From Cryptomeria japonica (taxonomy: Eukaryota; Streptophyta; Pinopsida; Cupressales; Cupressaceae): 64,000 nt of DNA. Positions 34,793 through 45,778 of the stretch are shown here, in pieces (positions within the stretch are counted from its first letter, which is position 1; the number at the start of each line of letters is the position of its first letter). The position numbers were made by a program, and so were the translations under genes. Under the pieces are notes generated by a model. That model had not been told where the DNA came from. It ran no database searches and saw nothing but the letters and a program-made list of their open reading frames with translations. The stretch covers positions 376,954,877 to 377,018,876 of the forward strand of contig NC_081407.1 of the NCBI RefSeq assembly GCF_030272615.1, in the 5' to 3' direction.

Positions 34793-35732
34793 TGTAAGGA
34801 AAGCTACGGTGCCGAAATGATCTCCTAATGCCAATTCGCAGAGGATGTAAGCAACAATATCTATCTAATTCCTTAATCGCATCTCGAGATGACTTAAACA
34901 GAAGAATAGAGAATATATAAAAACCACGCACATATACACAAAGATTTTTACCATGGGAAACCCTTTCGGGAAAAAATCCACACACCAAAAAGCCGAGTGT
35001 CTCCTTTGTATTACAGTAAACAATATTACATACAATTGACAACGGACTTTTTGCACAGGCTCAAATTGTATTAAAATCAACTTGAATTTCTATCACACTA
35101 CCAATGAAACTTGTAACAGTTTATACACACTACAATCCGTTATGAAATCTGATACTGCAACTGTCACTTCACAAACGGTCAACTAACTCAGCCTTGTGAC
35201 TCGTCCATCCATTTGGCGGTCATAAAACTATGTATGGACACCACCATACGATGGATGCTACACCGCGGTCATCGTACGCCATTGGAACCACCATATGGGT
35301 CAGCATTGGGCAACCATTGGAACCACCATACGGATCAGCATTGGCAACACCTTTGTCCTTACGGGTCTGCATGGAATTACCACGTACTAAAATGTTGTAC
35401 GAATATGTCTTTGTCTGTACTAGTAGGTCTTTGTCCATACAAATATGTCTTTGTCCGTACTAGTAGGTCTTTATCCGTACTAATATGTCTTTGTCCGTAC
35501 TAGTATGTGTTTGTTTGTACTAATATGTTCGTACTAATATGTCCATACTAATGTGTAACATTCCGTACTTGGCAATGCTTCCCGTCAATTTGGCAATGAT
35601 TTCCGTCGATTTGGCAATGATTTTTGTTGATCTGGCATTGCAACTACCGTATGGGTTAACTCAGTACGTACAAGGCAACAACCGTATGGTACACATGAGG
35701 CAACAACCATACAGTCCGTACATACTTCAACA
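34793..35732 (-). repeat. LTR of the truncated copia element
   Basis: On the minus strand it begins TGTTGAAGTATGTACGGACT right after the polypurine tract CAAGTGGGAGAT (35733-35744) and ends CTTTCCTTACA at 34793. U3 contains short tandem repeats; the U5 side carries GGTTTCCCATGGTAAAAATC. About 940 bp. Confidence 0.7.
35394..35560. repeat. About 20-bp tandem repeats in LTR U3
   Basis: Six to seven imperfect units of TATGTCTTTGTCCGTACTAG. On the LTR strand these are CTAGTACGGACAAAGACATA, possible enhancer units. Confidence 0.75.
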
Positions 35733-36382
35733 ATCTCCCACTTGCCGAGGTATGTACTGATATCCGCGGAGTTACTCAACAAGACTAATAAGAGTCAGCG
35801 GATTTAAGCCCCATGGAGCTTGAACACCATTTAAATTTAACTATGCTATCACAGATGAATGCCTTTCAGTTGAACCTATTATCCATTTCAACTCAGCACC
35901 ATCTACATTTGCATGTTTCCAAGAACACCTGTAGATGATAAACCCATGCCAAAACTTCAAATGCAAAACCACATTATCATGAAGTACCAAACAAATGATC
36001 AGTGTACTCTAAGAACAGAAACAAAACCAAGATCATTGTCAAAATTCCAACTGGAGAATCGGGAACTCAAACATGACAACCATGATCTAAAACATCTCAC
36101 CCAAAGAGATAACATGCTCCATATGAACATAAACACATTATGTCAAAACTCTAAATGCATCTCAAGAGTATATCCTAAAATAAAAACCATCCTAACTAAG
36201 GATTACAACATCTCTACCAAAGACCCCTTATGAATCTTCAAGATGTTAACGTCTCCAGTTACATGAAGAACTTTCACCAATACATGATGAATTTGCATCA
36301 CTGCCAAAGACCCAAGGTACCCAGTCCTAATGGCATCGTGATTGAACCAGACACCGACAAATGTCTAACTTGCCAAAGCAAC

Positions 36383-36611
36383 TCATAAGGCATCTCCATC
36401 CTCATTTTGAGAGGACCCAGAATCATAAGAACTCTTATTCTTCTTCTTCTCTCTGCAATCCTTTTGGATATGACTAGTCTGCCCACAATTCCAGCACTTC
36501 ACTTTGGACTTCTTTCTAGGAGTCTTGGAGCTTTCCTCCGACTTGGATTCTGACTTCTTGTTCTCCTTCTTGCCTCTAACAGTGAGAGCATCCTTGACCA
36601 TCTCAAAAGAT
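36383..36611 (-). pseudogene. Copia gag C-terminus with CCHC zinc knuckle
   Basis: Minus-strand frame from 36611: MVKDALTVRGKKENKKSESK, then a CWNCGQTSHIQKDC knuckle (C-X2-C-X4-H-X4-C, all ligands present) and an acidic SSQNEDGDA tail. This is the standard end of a copia gag, which binds genomic RNA in the particle. The protease and later domains are not recognisable downstream. Confidence 0.7.
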
Positions 36612-36974
36612 TTTCATAACGGATTGCAGTGTGTATAAACTGCCACAAGCTTCATTGGGAAATTAGAGTGATAGAAATTTGGGTTGATTGTAATACAATC
36701 TGAGCCTGTGCAAAAAGTCCATTGTCAATTGTATGTAATATTGTTTACTATAATACAAAGGAGACGCTCAACTTTTTGGTGTGTGGGTTTTTTCTCGAAA
36801 GGGTTTCCCACGGTAAAAATCTCTGTGTATATGTGCATGGTTTTTATATGTTCTCTATTTTTCTGTTTAAGTCATCTCGAGATTTTGCAATTTATGAAGT
36901 AGATAGATATTTTTTCTTACATCCTCTGTGAATTGGCATTAGGAGAGCGTTTCTGCACCATATATTTCCTTACA
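36612..36974 (+). repeat. Inverted copy of LTR 3' end
   Basis: Complement of 34793-35147: shares ATCTCGAGATGACTTAAACA, CTCCTAATGCCAATTC, CAGAGGATGTAAG. It joins directly to the gag fragment on its left and ends TTTCCTTACA against the target duplication. Confidence 0.85.
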
Positions 36975-36979
36975 ATAGG

Positions 36980-37640
36980 TGGAAGAAAACTAGAAAACAC
37001 CAACAATTATTAAATTTCTACCAAAAGGTTTTTTGTTTTCATCTTTGAAAGCATAGAGGAAAAGGAGAATATCTTACAATATGGACTCTGGTCTATGAAT
37101 GATCATCCATTATATATGCAACCATGGTACCCAAATTTTGATTCTCTAAACTTAAACCCGCGTGATAGACCAACATGGATTAGAATGTATAATATACCAA
37201 CAGAATATTGGTCGGAAGAATGCTTGGAAAAAATTGGAAGATCATTGGGAACTCTTATAGAGATAGATATAGAATTGGTAGACAATAATTCATACATCTA
37301 TGCATGAATTCATATTGCGGTGTTTAGAACGATACCAGAAAAAAATTGGTTTTGTGCTCAAGGTAGACATTGGTTGTAGCAAATAGAGATAGAAGAAGAA
37401 AATAAATTTTGTTCGCGATGCAATAAAATAAATCATGTAGAAAAGTAGTGTAGAGTGAAGGCTAAGATGAAAAAAAATTGATGCCAAAGGAGCAAAACAT
37501 TGTACATAATAAAGATGCAGCCACACAAAAAACAAATGAAAATCATTGTGAAGGGGAGTCAAATTCCATAGAGAAAGCGAGTGGTAGTAAACACACCACT
37601 TCATCGTTGCTAAAGGCAGTTAGAGGCAAAATGATAGTGT
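36980..37640 (+). pseudogene. LINE ORF1, second part (DUF4283 and CCHC)
   Basis: Resumes after the copia insertion. 37095-37307 reads HPLYMQPWYPNFD, RPTWIRMYNIPTEYW, CLEKIGRSLGTLIEIDIEL, the hallmark of plant LINE ORF1. After a stop at 37305 it continues to a CCHC knuckle CSRCNKINHVEKXC (the last residue before Cys is a stop codon). ORF1 protein binds LINE RNA. Confidence 0.7.
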
Positions 37641-38270
37641 GCCAATCATTGAAACAAAAAGAAATACAGATGGGGAAAACACATACAATGGAGTGGAAGG
37701 GGCAGATTCAAATGAGAAATTTTCAACAATAGATGAATTAGGTATAACAGATCCTCGATGTATTAGCCAATCGACTAATATATTTCTTAAAAGGAAGAAG
37801 AAGGGAAGAGGGAGGAGGAGTAATAAGCTAAAAAGGGAAGATAAAGCAAAGGAAAAAGGAATTGTAAGTGTGGTTGATTTCCTGAACATGACCAAGGGAG
37901 GGAAAGCATCCCTTGGGGATCAACGAGGATCCTTAAATGGAATGTTAGGGGCCTATCGGCCCCTGACAAGAGGTTCTTAGTTAGGCACCACCTAGAAAAG
38001 AATCTGAGTGAAATTGTACTTCTTCAGGAAACAAAGATTAATCAAGTCAATGTAGATAATTTCTTAAAGTTTTGTTGGAAATGGGTAGGTGCTTTTTAAG
38101 AGGCATCAGGATCGTCGGGTGGTTTGGGTATAATTTGGAATCTATTAAAAGTTGACATCTGTTTGCTAGAGAAAGATCCCCATTGGATAATGTGTGAAGC
38201 CAGCTGTAGAAATACAAACATGAAGTTCCCACTTTTTTAACATTTATGGGCCCACTAAAATTGATTGGTT
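37640..38270 (+). pseudogene. LINE endonuclease domain
   Basis: Lys/Arg-rich linker (KRKKKGRGRRSNKLKRED) and then, from about 37925 in a different frame, an AP-endonuclease start: LKWNVRGLSAPDKR, HLEKNLSEIVLLQETKI, and SGSSGGLGIIW, ending near YGPTKIDWL. The N (of WNVRG) and E (of QETK) metal-site residues are present; the later catalytic DH is lost. This domain nicks target DNA. One stop (TAA near 38097) lies inside. Confidence 0.7.
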
Positions 38271-38394
38271 GATGGATAGTTTAGGTTGGTCTACTGCATG
38301 AAATAATTCACTGTATAAATTTTTGTGTGGATGGTCGATTGGGAGTGTATCCTCTGTATGGGGTTATGTATGGCTGACTGGACCAACCATGATT

Positions 38395-39080
38395 GCATGA
38401 CAGATTTGGAAAGAAAGGAATCGTAGGGTATTATGTGAATAGGAGATGTCCATCGAATCACTTTTAAATTAGATAGAGGGGTCCATTTGTGAAACGGTGA
38501 GAGACAAACTAAGATTCAAAAAGATCATGTGTTATTCCACCTGGGACAAAAGACTACAGGGTATTTGGTTGCATTTTAATAATTCTACGTGGACCATAAA
38601 AACTAAGAATAAGAATAGACTTTTGGCGAGATGGAATAGGCCATGACTAGGTCGGTTCAAGCTTAATTTTCATGAGCCCGCTAGAGGCAACCTCAGGAGG
38701 CTGAGTATGGATGCTTAATCTAAGACTGGAATGACAGTCCGGTAGTTGTTGCTAATGGCTATATTGGGATGGCTTCCAACAATGAAGTTGGAATGATGGC
38801 TCTGGAGAGAGGATTAAGGCTGTGTATAGAGGCAAAAATTGATCATTTGGATATAGAATGGGACTCAAAATTAATTGTAAATGCAGTTGCAAAAAATTAA
38901 TTATCAAGCTAGAAATTGATAAGATGGCTCTTGATGATCAGATAGAAGTTTAAGGCTCCTTATGTATTTCTCCATAGCTCACATCTACCACAAAGCAAAT
39001 AGGGAGGTGGATTTTTTACCTAATGAAGGTATTAATAGTAAAATTGAGGCTGTGGCGTTTGATTCAAGGGATGTTTTGGT
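38395..39080 (+). pseudogene. LINE post-RT linker and RNase H-like domain
   Basis: IWKERNRRVLCE is the segment that precedes RNase H in plant LINE ORF2. Then GRFKLNFHEPARGN matches KLNFDGASRGN (the catalytic D region has become HE), then VVVANGYIGMASNNEVGMMA and LDIEWDSKLIVNAV. RNase H helps remove LINE RNA. Multiple stops and lost catalytic residues make it inactive. Confidence 0.65.
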
Positions 39081-39761
39081 GATGCTTCTTCAGGCTTTAG
39101 TAAATCCATTCTAAGATTTGTTTCCTAATAAGGTCTGAGTGATCACATGGATAGCATACTTTTTCGATCACCTTCTTTTAGCAAAGAGGCTATAAATTAC
39201 ATTGCAAAACACAATGTCTGCATCTTGCATATAACATACTGAGATGGTGGGGATAAAGCTATTTGGGATCTATTGCAATTGCTTGCAAGAAAGTGTCAAA
39301 GAACAAATTCAGAGCTTATTTATTATTGCGGAAGACTTTATGTCCTCTCAGCCATTCAAAAGGTGATTGGGTCTTATTCATCTTTTGGTGGCCATATTCA
39401 TGACGGGGCCCTTTTAGAGAGATGTTTCTGCAAAGTTGTCAGGCATGCCAACAAGTTGGTGAAGCCAAATTTTAGATAGATTGTTATCTGTGAGTCGGTC
39501 AAGATTAAGGCCAACCCAAAGAGCGGTTTCATTGTAGGGGTTTTCATTGGAGGGGTTTCATGAAAGTTTGGGGAATTACAATATTTCTACTTTTGGTAAC
39601 TATATAAGTCTTTATGGCGATCTATTTTCTCCTTCCTACCTTGAGAGAGTCAATGTTCTCGCTGAAGGGATCATTACCCTCCACTGATGGATGTACTAAG
39701 CATGATATGAAATAATAAAGGAATCTATCCCTTCTGGTAGAAACTTAAAATTAAAAAAAAA
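39081..39761 (+). other. LINE 3' region and poly-A tail
   Basis: A 69-codon frame (39273-39479) and untranslated sequence ending in an A run. No domain recognised. Confidence 0.45.
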
Positions 39762-40616
39762 AATGTTTAATTGAATTAAACTAAGGAGAAGGACGGGTTC
39801 ATTTACAGTTTGTTTTTACAAACTAATGAGTGGAATATATTTATTATGTTACTTTGTTTGGGAAAAGTTTATAATCTAGTAATTTAAGGGAATCAAGTAT
39901 ATCATTTACATTTAATAAATGATGTTTAGGAATGATGGAATACATAAATGGTTGTTATTTTAGGAAAATTAAATATTAAGGTGATAGATGTTTAGTATAT
40001 AAAAATAATAATGATGATAAAGATTTATTGATATTATAGATTTTGTTCATTCAGTATAAAAAATAAGGATAATTTAGGTACACTTCATGTCTAAAATCTT
40101 GTGTAAATTTGATTTTTTTGGTTATCAATTTTTTTTTTGGTTATTCAAATTAATCTCACACTTTATTGATATAATCTTTTATATGTAGTTCTAAAATATT
40201 GCAATGTAAATTTCTATTTTATGATTCATTGAATTTATGTACTATTTTTATTTTTAAGGATTAGTGATATTTAAAAATGTCTGAGAACAATTATAAAATA
40301 ACAAGGATCAATTTTTTTTAAAGGTCAACCATCTATGATTTGACTAAATTTACACTTGTGGTAAATATTGACAAACAATGACCAAACATACAAGTGCTTT
40401 GGAGATTGATTTAGATATAAAATATTGCTCCTTTAAAAATTTCCAATTGAAATGATCCTAAGTCATCCTTATAAATGTGAATGATCTTTCTATGATTGTT
40501 TGATAATAACTTTAATGATTAAATGAATATCTTTAAATACCAAGACATAATGCTATAGACTAAACTGTAGTACTAAGTCAACTCCTAAATAAATTAATCA
40601 AATAGTGGGAATCAAC
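39762..40616. other. F-box-locus background DNA
   Basis: No gene. 40320-40620 aligns with 48470-48770 (CTTTAAATACCAAGACATA, GGGAATCAA). Confidence 0.5.
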
Positions 40617-40631
40617 AATTAGGATTTGAAT

Positions 40632-41691
40632 CTTCTTTGTTTATGTCTGTTTTTATCTTGGAGTGGGAATCGTCGATCTCTTTGGTCTTTTTTGGTTATG
40701 GGATCCTTGTTAAAACATAGTGTGTTAGGTTTGGGGAGCCTGCATAAACCTCGTGGGGTGGATTTTATTGGCCTTGAGATCCTTATGATTACCCCGGTTT
40801 TCTTTTTCTAGATGATGGTTAAGGGAGCCTTATTAAAAACCTTATTTTCTCTATTATTGGGATCTGATCTTCTTTGCTTATGTTTGTTTTACCTTGGATC
40901 CCTGTTCATGATGGTTTTTTCTATCCTTATCTCTATTAGCTCCATGGCTCGGTGTTTATCTGTATCTTGGGGTTCTCTAATTTTTCCTATTGATGTGTTC
41001 CCATCTTCTATGGAGGGGGAAATGGATGTGGCTGGAGGAGACCTATCTCCTATTGAGGTGGAGTTGGATGCTGCTATTTCTTCATGGAGGCTTCTTACTA
41101 TCATGGTTGGTTATGCTGAAGGTTTTGGGTGCCTTGTTAAAACCCTGTCTGGTTGTGGGAGCTGTATAAAACCCATTTTCAAGGTTGAGGGAGCCTGGAA
41201 GAACCCTCTATATTTTGCCCTTATCAAGGACAGGCTGGATGCTGGCAGTTTTCAAGGGCCCAATTTGGCTAGTTTTTGGTTTTGGTTAGGATCACATGTT
41301 GTTATTGCTGGCCTAGAGACTTTGTTACTGGTTAAGGGAGCCTGGGAAAACCCTTCTTGTTGGATGAGGGTGCCTGACTTACCCTCATTCTCTATTTTGC
41401 AGATGTTTTAGTTGGTTTAGATTTGTTGTTTTTGTCATCTTGGTTTATGTTGGCTAGAGTCGGTTTGGTTGAGGCTACTCTATTTCCTATAGCCTTTTTG
41501 CCACAACTTTTGTAACGTTTGATTCTTCTCGTGTATTTGTGGCTGAGTTGTTGTTTGTCTTTGATGTATCTTTTTGCAACATCTCTTTGTTGGTTCTAGA
41601 TCTATGAAAAATCTGAGGGTTTTAGGTCCCTTCAAAACTTGTTGTATGGGGTACCTGATCCCCTCAAAACCTGTTTATCCTAATAAAAAAA
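40632..41691 (+). mobile_element. Non-LTR retroposon R3
   Basis: Flanked by 14-bp duplications AATTAGGATTTGAA at 40617-40630 and 41692-41705, identical. The 3' end is CTCAAAACCTGTTTATCCTA followed by ATAAAAAAAA, the R-family end. The body repeats a motif of the form GGTTAAGGGAGCCTGGGAAA at least seven times. The ORF 40812-41411 on the plus strand follows these repeats and resembles no known domain. The perfect duplication suggests R3 is younger than R1 and R2. Confidence 0.8.
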
Positions 41692-41705
41692 AATTAGGAT
41701 TTGAA

Positions 41706-42209
41706 TTTTTTAATGTCAAGTTAGATGTATGTCATATGTGATTAATCTTGTATGATATAGAAATGTGTTGAAACAAAGAATATATGGAATCCCAAGATTA
41801 ATGTAAAGAACATACAAATGTGTAGGCTATTAAATGAGTAGAATAGGAAGTGGTTCAAATAGAACCAAAATAAGGAATTTTTTATAAAAATACATGTAAG
41901 TGCAAATAGATAAAGATTTAGGAAAGGGTCAAACTTAACAACAAAAAGTATAAAACATTGTGCTTTATAATTATATTAAGATATTCTTTAAAAATAAATA
42001 AAAATATCTAAATTGAAATTAAAATAAATGCACAAATTTCATGTTTACAAAATTTTATTTATATTACATATTGTAAAATCTTACCTTTATATTAGATAGA
42101 ATATTTTTAATAAATGATAATTAAAACATAATACAATATTCATAAAAAATCAAAATAATCAATTATTTATATAAAAATCTTAGAACATACCAACAAAAGT
42201 CTGTAAAAT
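41706..42209. other. F-box-locus background DNA
   Basis: No gene; aligns with 48770-49010 and 32300-32450 (TACATGTAAGTGCAAATAGA, GGTCAAACTTAAC). Confidence 0.5.
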
Positions 42210-42235
42210 AACATTCACATTATGAACAACCCTCG

Positions 42236-42725
42236 ATACTAGTTGGTTGAAGTTGAATTTCGATGGGTCATCTAGGGGCAACCTGGGTCAGATGGGATGG
42301 AGTGGAGTGATTAGTGACTCACGTGATAGCCTCATCCTTGCCTATGTGGAAAATATTGGAATCCAAACTTCAAGCATGGCTTAAGTGGAGTTGTTTATCA
42401 CGTGTTGATTATGGCCAAGGAAAAGGGGCTCAAGCATATAATTATTGAAGGTGACTCGAGCAATACCATTATGACACTCCAAAGGGTGGCTAATCTGGAC
42501 TGGAAAGCTAACTCTCTTATCTCCAAGTGTCACAATCTCCTTTCCTTACTGGGAAATGTCAGGTTCTTCCACGCGAGACATGAAGGCAATTGTGTGGCGG
42601 GTAAGCTCATGGGGATGGGCAAGTGTATTAATGATTTCAGAATTTGGCTCCACTTGCATGAAATCTCGGTGGAGGATCGTGCCATGATCTTAAAGGACTC
42701 ATTAGTTATGTCTTCTTTGTCCTAG
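42236..42725 (+). pseudogene. LINE RNase H domain
   Basis: WLKLNFDGSSRGNLGQMGWS opens the domain with the first catalytic Asp; a later VEL gives the Glu, and after a frameshift near 42395 HIIIEGDSSNTIM gives the second Asp. The end VRFFHARHEGNCVAGKL matches the family pattern (VxHxxREGNxxAD). Stop at 42723-42725. It is better preserved than the RNase H of the LINE at 38.6 kb, but the frame is broken. Confidence 0.75.
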
Positions 42726-42845
42726 TTTATTTTCAAAGCCCTTGAAAAGGGTAAACCCCCACTCCACTAGGGTCTCATCCAAAGAATATATAACTTCCAC
42801 ATAGATTTATCCCGCTCTAGTGGAGTCCCTTCTATTGTGGTTGGG

Positions 42846-43072
42846 TCTACCTATGATCTCAATATGATTGTTGATGTTATTATTACCCCCTCTAATTCTG
42901 GGGAACAAATTATGCCTCACTCCCGTTCTAAAATGAGCACTAGCAAAAACCCTACTTGAATAACCAAATTTAAGGCCATTGCTGCCATGAAATGGTTAAC
43001 TAGGTTATTGATGATTCTAGCTTTGAATATCAATCCTCAGAGGATTCAAAATTCTTAGATACTTTGGGATCA
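42846..43072 (+). pseudogene. LINE ORF3, first part
   Basis: Coding sense resumes about 120 bp after the RNase H stop: MIVDVIITPSNSGEQIM, SRSKMSTSKNP, then DDSSFEYQSSEDSKFLDT. The frame crosses the gypsy insertion exactly: removing 43078-45773 plus one 5-bp repeat continues into SPTKIGGNPSPPPLN. No domain recognised. R1 (7605-8560) may carry the equivalent ORF. Confidence 0.5.
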
Positions 43073-43077
43073 GACTG

Positions 43078-43159
43078 TGATGCAGAGCCCCAAGGAACAA
43101 AGGCTCCTCACACAAACTTACTCTACAAGACCCTCAATTAAGGTCTTAACATTCATGGA
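43078..43159 (-). repeat. Inverted copy of LTR 3' end
   Basis: Pairs with about 45688-45773; shared on opposite strands are TGATGCAGAGCC, AAGGAACAAA, CTCACACAAACTTACTCTA, CCCTCAATTAAGGTCT and AACATTCATGG. Confidence 0.85.
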
Positions 43160-43167
43160 ATCTTTTT

Positions 43168-44168
43168 GCTCACTTTTTTCCATGTAAATGTACTAATGAT
43201 GCTTCCTATATTTTTGGTTTATTCTTCAAAGAATTTGTTAAAATACATGGTTTGCCTCTCAACATTGTGACTGATAGGGACTCTAAATTTGTGGGCCACT
43301 TTTGGCATACATTATGAAAGAAGTTGGGCACTCAATTTTTCCCTTCACATTAGCCCATAACCCTCAGATTAATGGCCAAACTGAGATGGTGAGTAGATCA
43401 TTGGGGAATTTTCTTAGATTTCTCAGAAAGAAGCATGGAGAAGCTTGGGATATGATCATCCCTCAATCTGAGTTTTCTTATAATGATTTTGTCAATAAAT
43501 GCACAGGAAGAAGTCCTTTTGAGGTTGTCTATGGGATTCATCCAAGAGGTATTCTTGAATTAAGGGATCTACATGTATTGGAAAGAAGAAGTGATAAAGG
43601 AGAATATTTTGCATTGGCCATGAAAGACATTCATGAGAAGGTGAGAGAAACTCTTCATAAGAACACTGAAAAGTACAAAGAGAAAGAAAATGAGTGGAAG
43701 AGAGATGTGTAGTATAAGGTGGGGGACTTGGTGATGGCACACCTGAAGAAAGAGAGACTTCCAAAGGGGCAACCAACCATGTTGCTCATGAAAAATATTG
43801 GTCCTTATAGGATTGTGCATAAATTTGGTCCTAATGCCTATGAGATTGAACTTCCTCAATGTTTAGGAAAATCACCCATTTTCAATGTTTCAGATTTATT
43901 TCCTTACAAAGGTGATGTTGCAGGTTTAGATGTAGGTTTGCAATCAGAAGGAAATGAAGGTTGGGTTAGGGATCTACTACCTACCCAACCATTGAAGTTG
44001 GAGTGCCTCTTGGACACCAAGGTGGTCAAGAAGACTAGAAAGAAGACTTATAAGGAGTATCTTGTCAAGTGGAGGGGCCTACTTGATGAAGATAGCACTA
44101 TGATGATAGAAGATGCCATTAAAAATCATGGACATTCTGTTGCAGACCTCACCCGTCAAGAGACTTGA
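43168..44168 (+). pseudogene. Gypsy integrase core, C-terminal domain and chromodomain
   Basis: 43168-43310 carries the second half of the integrase core ([16 protein letters not shown], with the second catalytic Asp). After a frameshift come HNPQINGQTEMVSRSL with the catalytic Glu and EFSYNDFVNKCTGRSPFEVV. After TAG 43710 the same frame continues with KVGDLVMAHLKKERL and the GPY-type MKNIGPYRIVHKFGPNAYEI. It ends in a chromodomain (CLLDTKVVKKTRKK, EYLVKWRG), where the usual Trp after DST is Met. Such chromodomains steer integration to heterochromatin. Integrase inserts cDNA into the host genome; this copy is dead. Confidence 0.8.
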
Positions 44169-45635
44169 TTTTTTTATGCCCCTCGGGAGTATGGTGCAGG
44201 AGCACCTTGCAGACTTTGAAGACCATTTGAGAAATGAAGGATTCTAGAGGTGTTTTTAGGTCCCTTGAATGTTTTAATTTGTAATAATTTCTTTCAAGAC
44301 CAATCATTTTTGTTTTGATTAGCCATGTAAGGCCTTGGTGCCATTTTGTGGTGTGAACTTCTGAGGACCTATTTGGTCAACCATGGTCAAATGACATAAA
44401 AAATGCCTAAATGAGGCAAAAATTGTATTTTGGCTCCTATGTGGCCTATTTGTAAGGTTTATGATGTTTCCTAATAGGTAGGTGTCATATATTGTCAAGT
44501 TTTGTGCAAAGTTGTCAAGTTTGGATGACAACTTTTGTTGTCAATTTGTACCTAATCTCCTTCCAATGGCTACCTAATTCAAATTTTAGTTGGAGTCGAT
44601 TAAGGAGGTTTGAGAAACATTTCTTAAGGCCTTGGAGGTCGAGAAGAAAGGATTACTAAAGTTTTGTTGAAGCTTTGGATGTAAGACAATGATCAAAATT
44701 CAATAAACACTAAAAAATTTACACAAATTCGTTGTAACAATGCCTTGTACGGTCATCGTATAGACTCCATGTGCAGAATAAGTCATTGATTTGAATAGAC
44801 CTATGTGTTGATGTTCATTTGGTTTTGATTTTGTAGGAAAAGACTAAAAAACAAGCGAGATATTTGCATTTTTGTGAAAGGTGGTCTGAAAAACCCTCCA
44901 AAAACTAGGGTTTCTGAGGAAATGCTTTCTTAACCCCACATTCCTTTGACCAAATTGTCTCAAAATATGGGGAATGGTAGGGAAGAAATTTTATTTTAAT
45001 ATTTTTAAAGTTTCTGAGTGGGCCATTGAACTGGTGAATTTCGGGATCAAGCCCTACGTCAAGCATCCTCATGTTACTAGGTAGTTTTGACTGTTAAAAA
45101 TTATGCAGCAGCAGAAATAGGAGTGATGGACCCTATATAATAGTGGATTTGGTGTTTAGGGATGTGTGAAGACCTTTCCCATCCATTGGTGTCTTTGGAT
45201 CAATCCATTGGTGTGTGGTTGCTTTGTAAAAGTGGCCTAAAAGCCCTATTAGGCCTCTTGTAGTAGCATCGTTTGATCTAGTCAATGCAAGAGCACAAAA
45301 GGAGACATCAAAAAGTGTCAAGAGTTTGTGGTATCATTAAGATAATTTCAAACTTTTTCCCTTAGAGGCTCAAACCAGGGCTACAAGGAATAGGCATCTT
45401 GTAGAGGGCAGGTCACATTGATTGAACTTGTACAAACAAAAGGTTGTTGTCTTGGTTGTATTAAATGTCTCTAGGGTTGGACAAGAGGTTCTATAGGGTC
45501 CATACTTGCTCTGAAATGGTGGATGTGTTATAATCCAAGTTGCTCATAGGTGGCTACAAGAGGGTGTCAAGAAGAGACTTGATGTGAGAAGTTATATCTC
45601 CATGAGTTATTTATGGATCAAAAAGGGGCCCCACT
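44169..45635. other. Non-coding region between pol and polypurine tract
   Basis: About 1.5 kb without coding sense between the pol stop and the 3' LTR of the gypsy fragment. Confidence 0.5.
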
Positions 45636-45773
45636 GAGAAAAGGGGAGTGTAGAGGCGTCCTTTCATGTTGTTGACAGGTTTGTCCAAGAATCCATGAAT
45701 GTTGAGACCTTAATTGAGGGCCTTCTAGAGTAAGTTTGTGTGAGAAGCTTTTGTTCCTTGCGGCTCTGCATCA
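45636..45773 (+). repeat. Polypurine tract and short 3' LTR of the gypsy element
   Basis: GAGAAAAGGGGAG (45636-45648) primes plus-strand synthesis in LTR elements; the LTR follows as TGTAGAGGCG ... CTGCATCA (45649-45773, 125 bp). Confidence 0.65.
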
Positions 45774-45778
45774 AACTG

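Larger units (their letters stand above)
34793..36974 (-). mobile_element. Truncated copia element with inverted LTR ends
   Basis: Bounded by 5-bp duplications ATAGG (34788-34792 and 36975-36979). The left end is the 3' end of a minus-strand LTR (35732 down to 34793), and the right end is an inverted copy of the last 363 bp of that LTR (36612-36974). Both termini therefore read TGTAAGGAAA inward. Between them lie a gag zinc knuckle and about 700 bp of decayed sequence up to the polypurine tract. The 5' LTR and most of gag-pol are missing. Confidence 0.75.
34518..39761 (+). mobile_element. L1-type LINE, interrupted and lacking reverse transcriptase
   Basis: Coding order is ORF1 (DUF4283 plus CCHC knuckle), apurinic endonuclease, then post-RT linker and RNase H, ending in AATTAAAAAAAAAAA at 39761. 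The RT domain is absent: endonuclease sequence is followed directly near 38270 by the linker before RNase H. A copia-derived element (34793-36974) sits inside ORF1 with a 5-bp duplication. No clear target-site duplication was found for the LINE itself. Confidence 0.7.
43078..45773 (+). mobile_element. Truncated Ty3/gypsy chromovirus with inverted LTR ends
   Basis: Bounded by 5-bp repeats GACTG (43073-43077) and AACTG (45774-45778). The right end is a 125-bp LTR (45649-45773); the left end (43078-43159) is an inverted copy of the last 80-90 bp of that LTR, so both termini read TGATGCAGAGCC inward. Directly after the inverted piece comes the middle of integrase. The 5' LTR, gag, protease, RT, RNase H and the integrase N-terminus are missing. 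Confidence 0.75.

Noticed and set aside
40812-41411. 199-codon ORF in R3 as a host gene
   Set aside because: Composed of the retroposon's internal repeats, with no counterpart frame conserved in R2.
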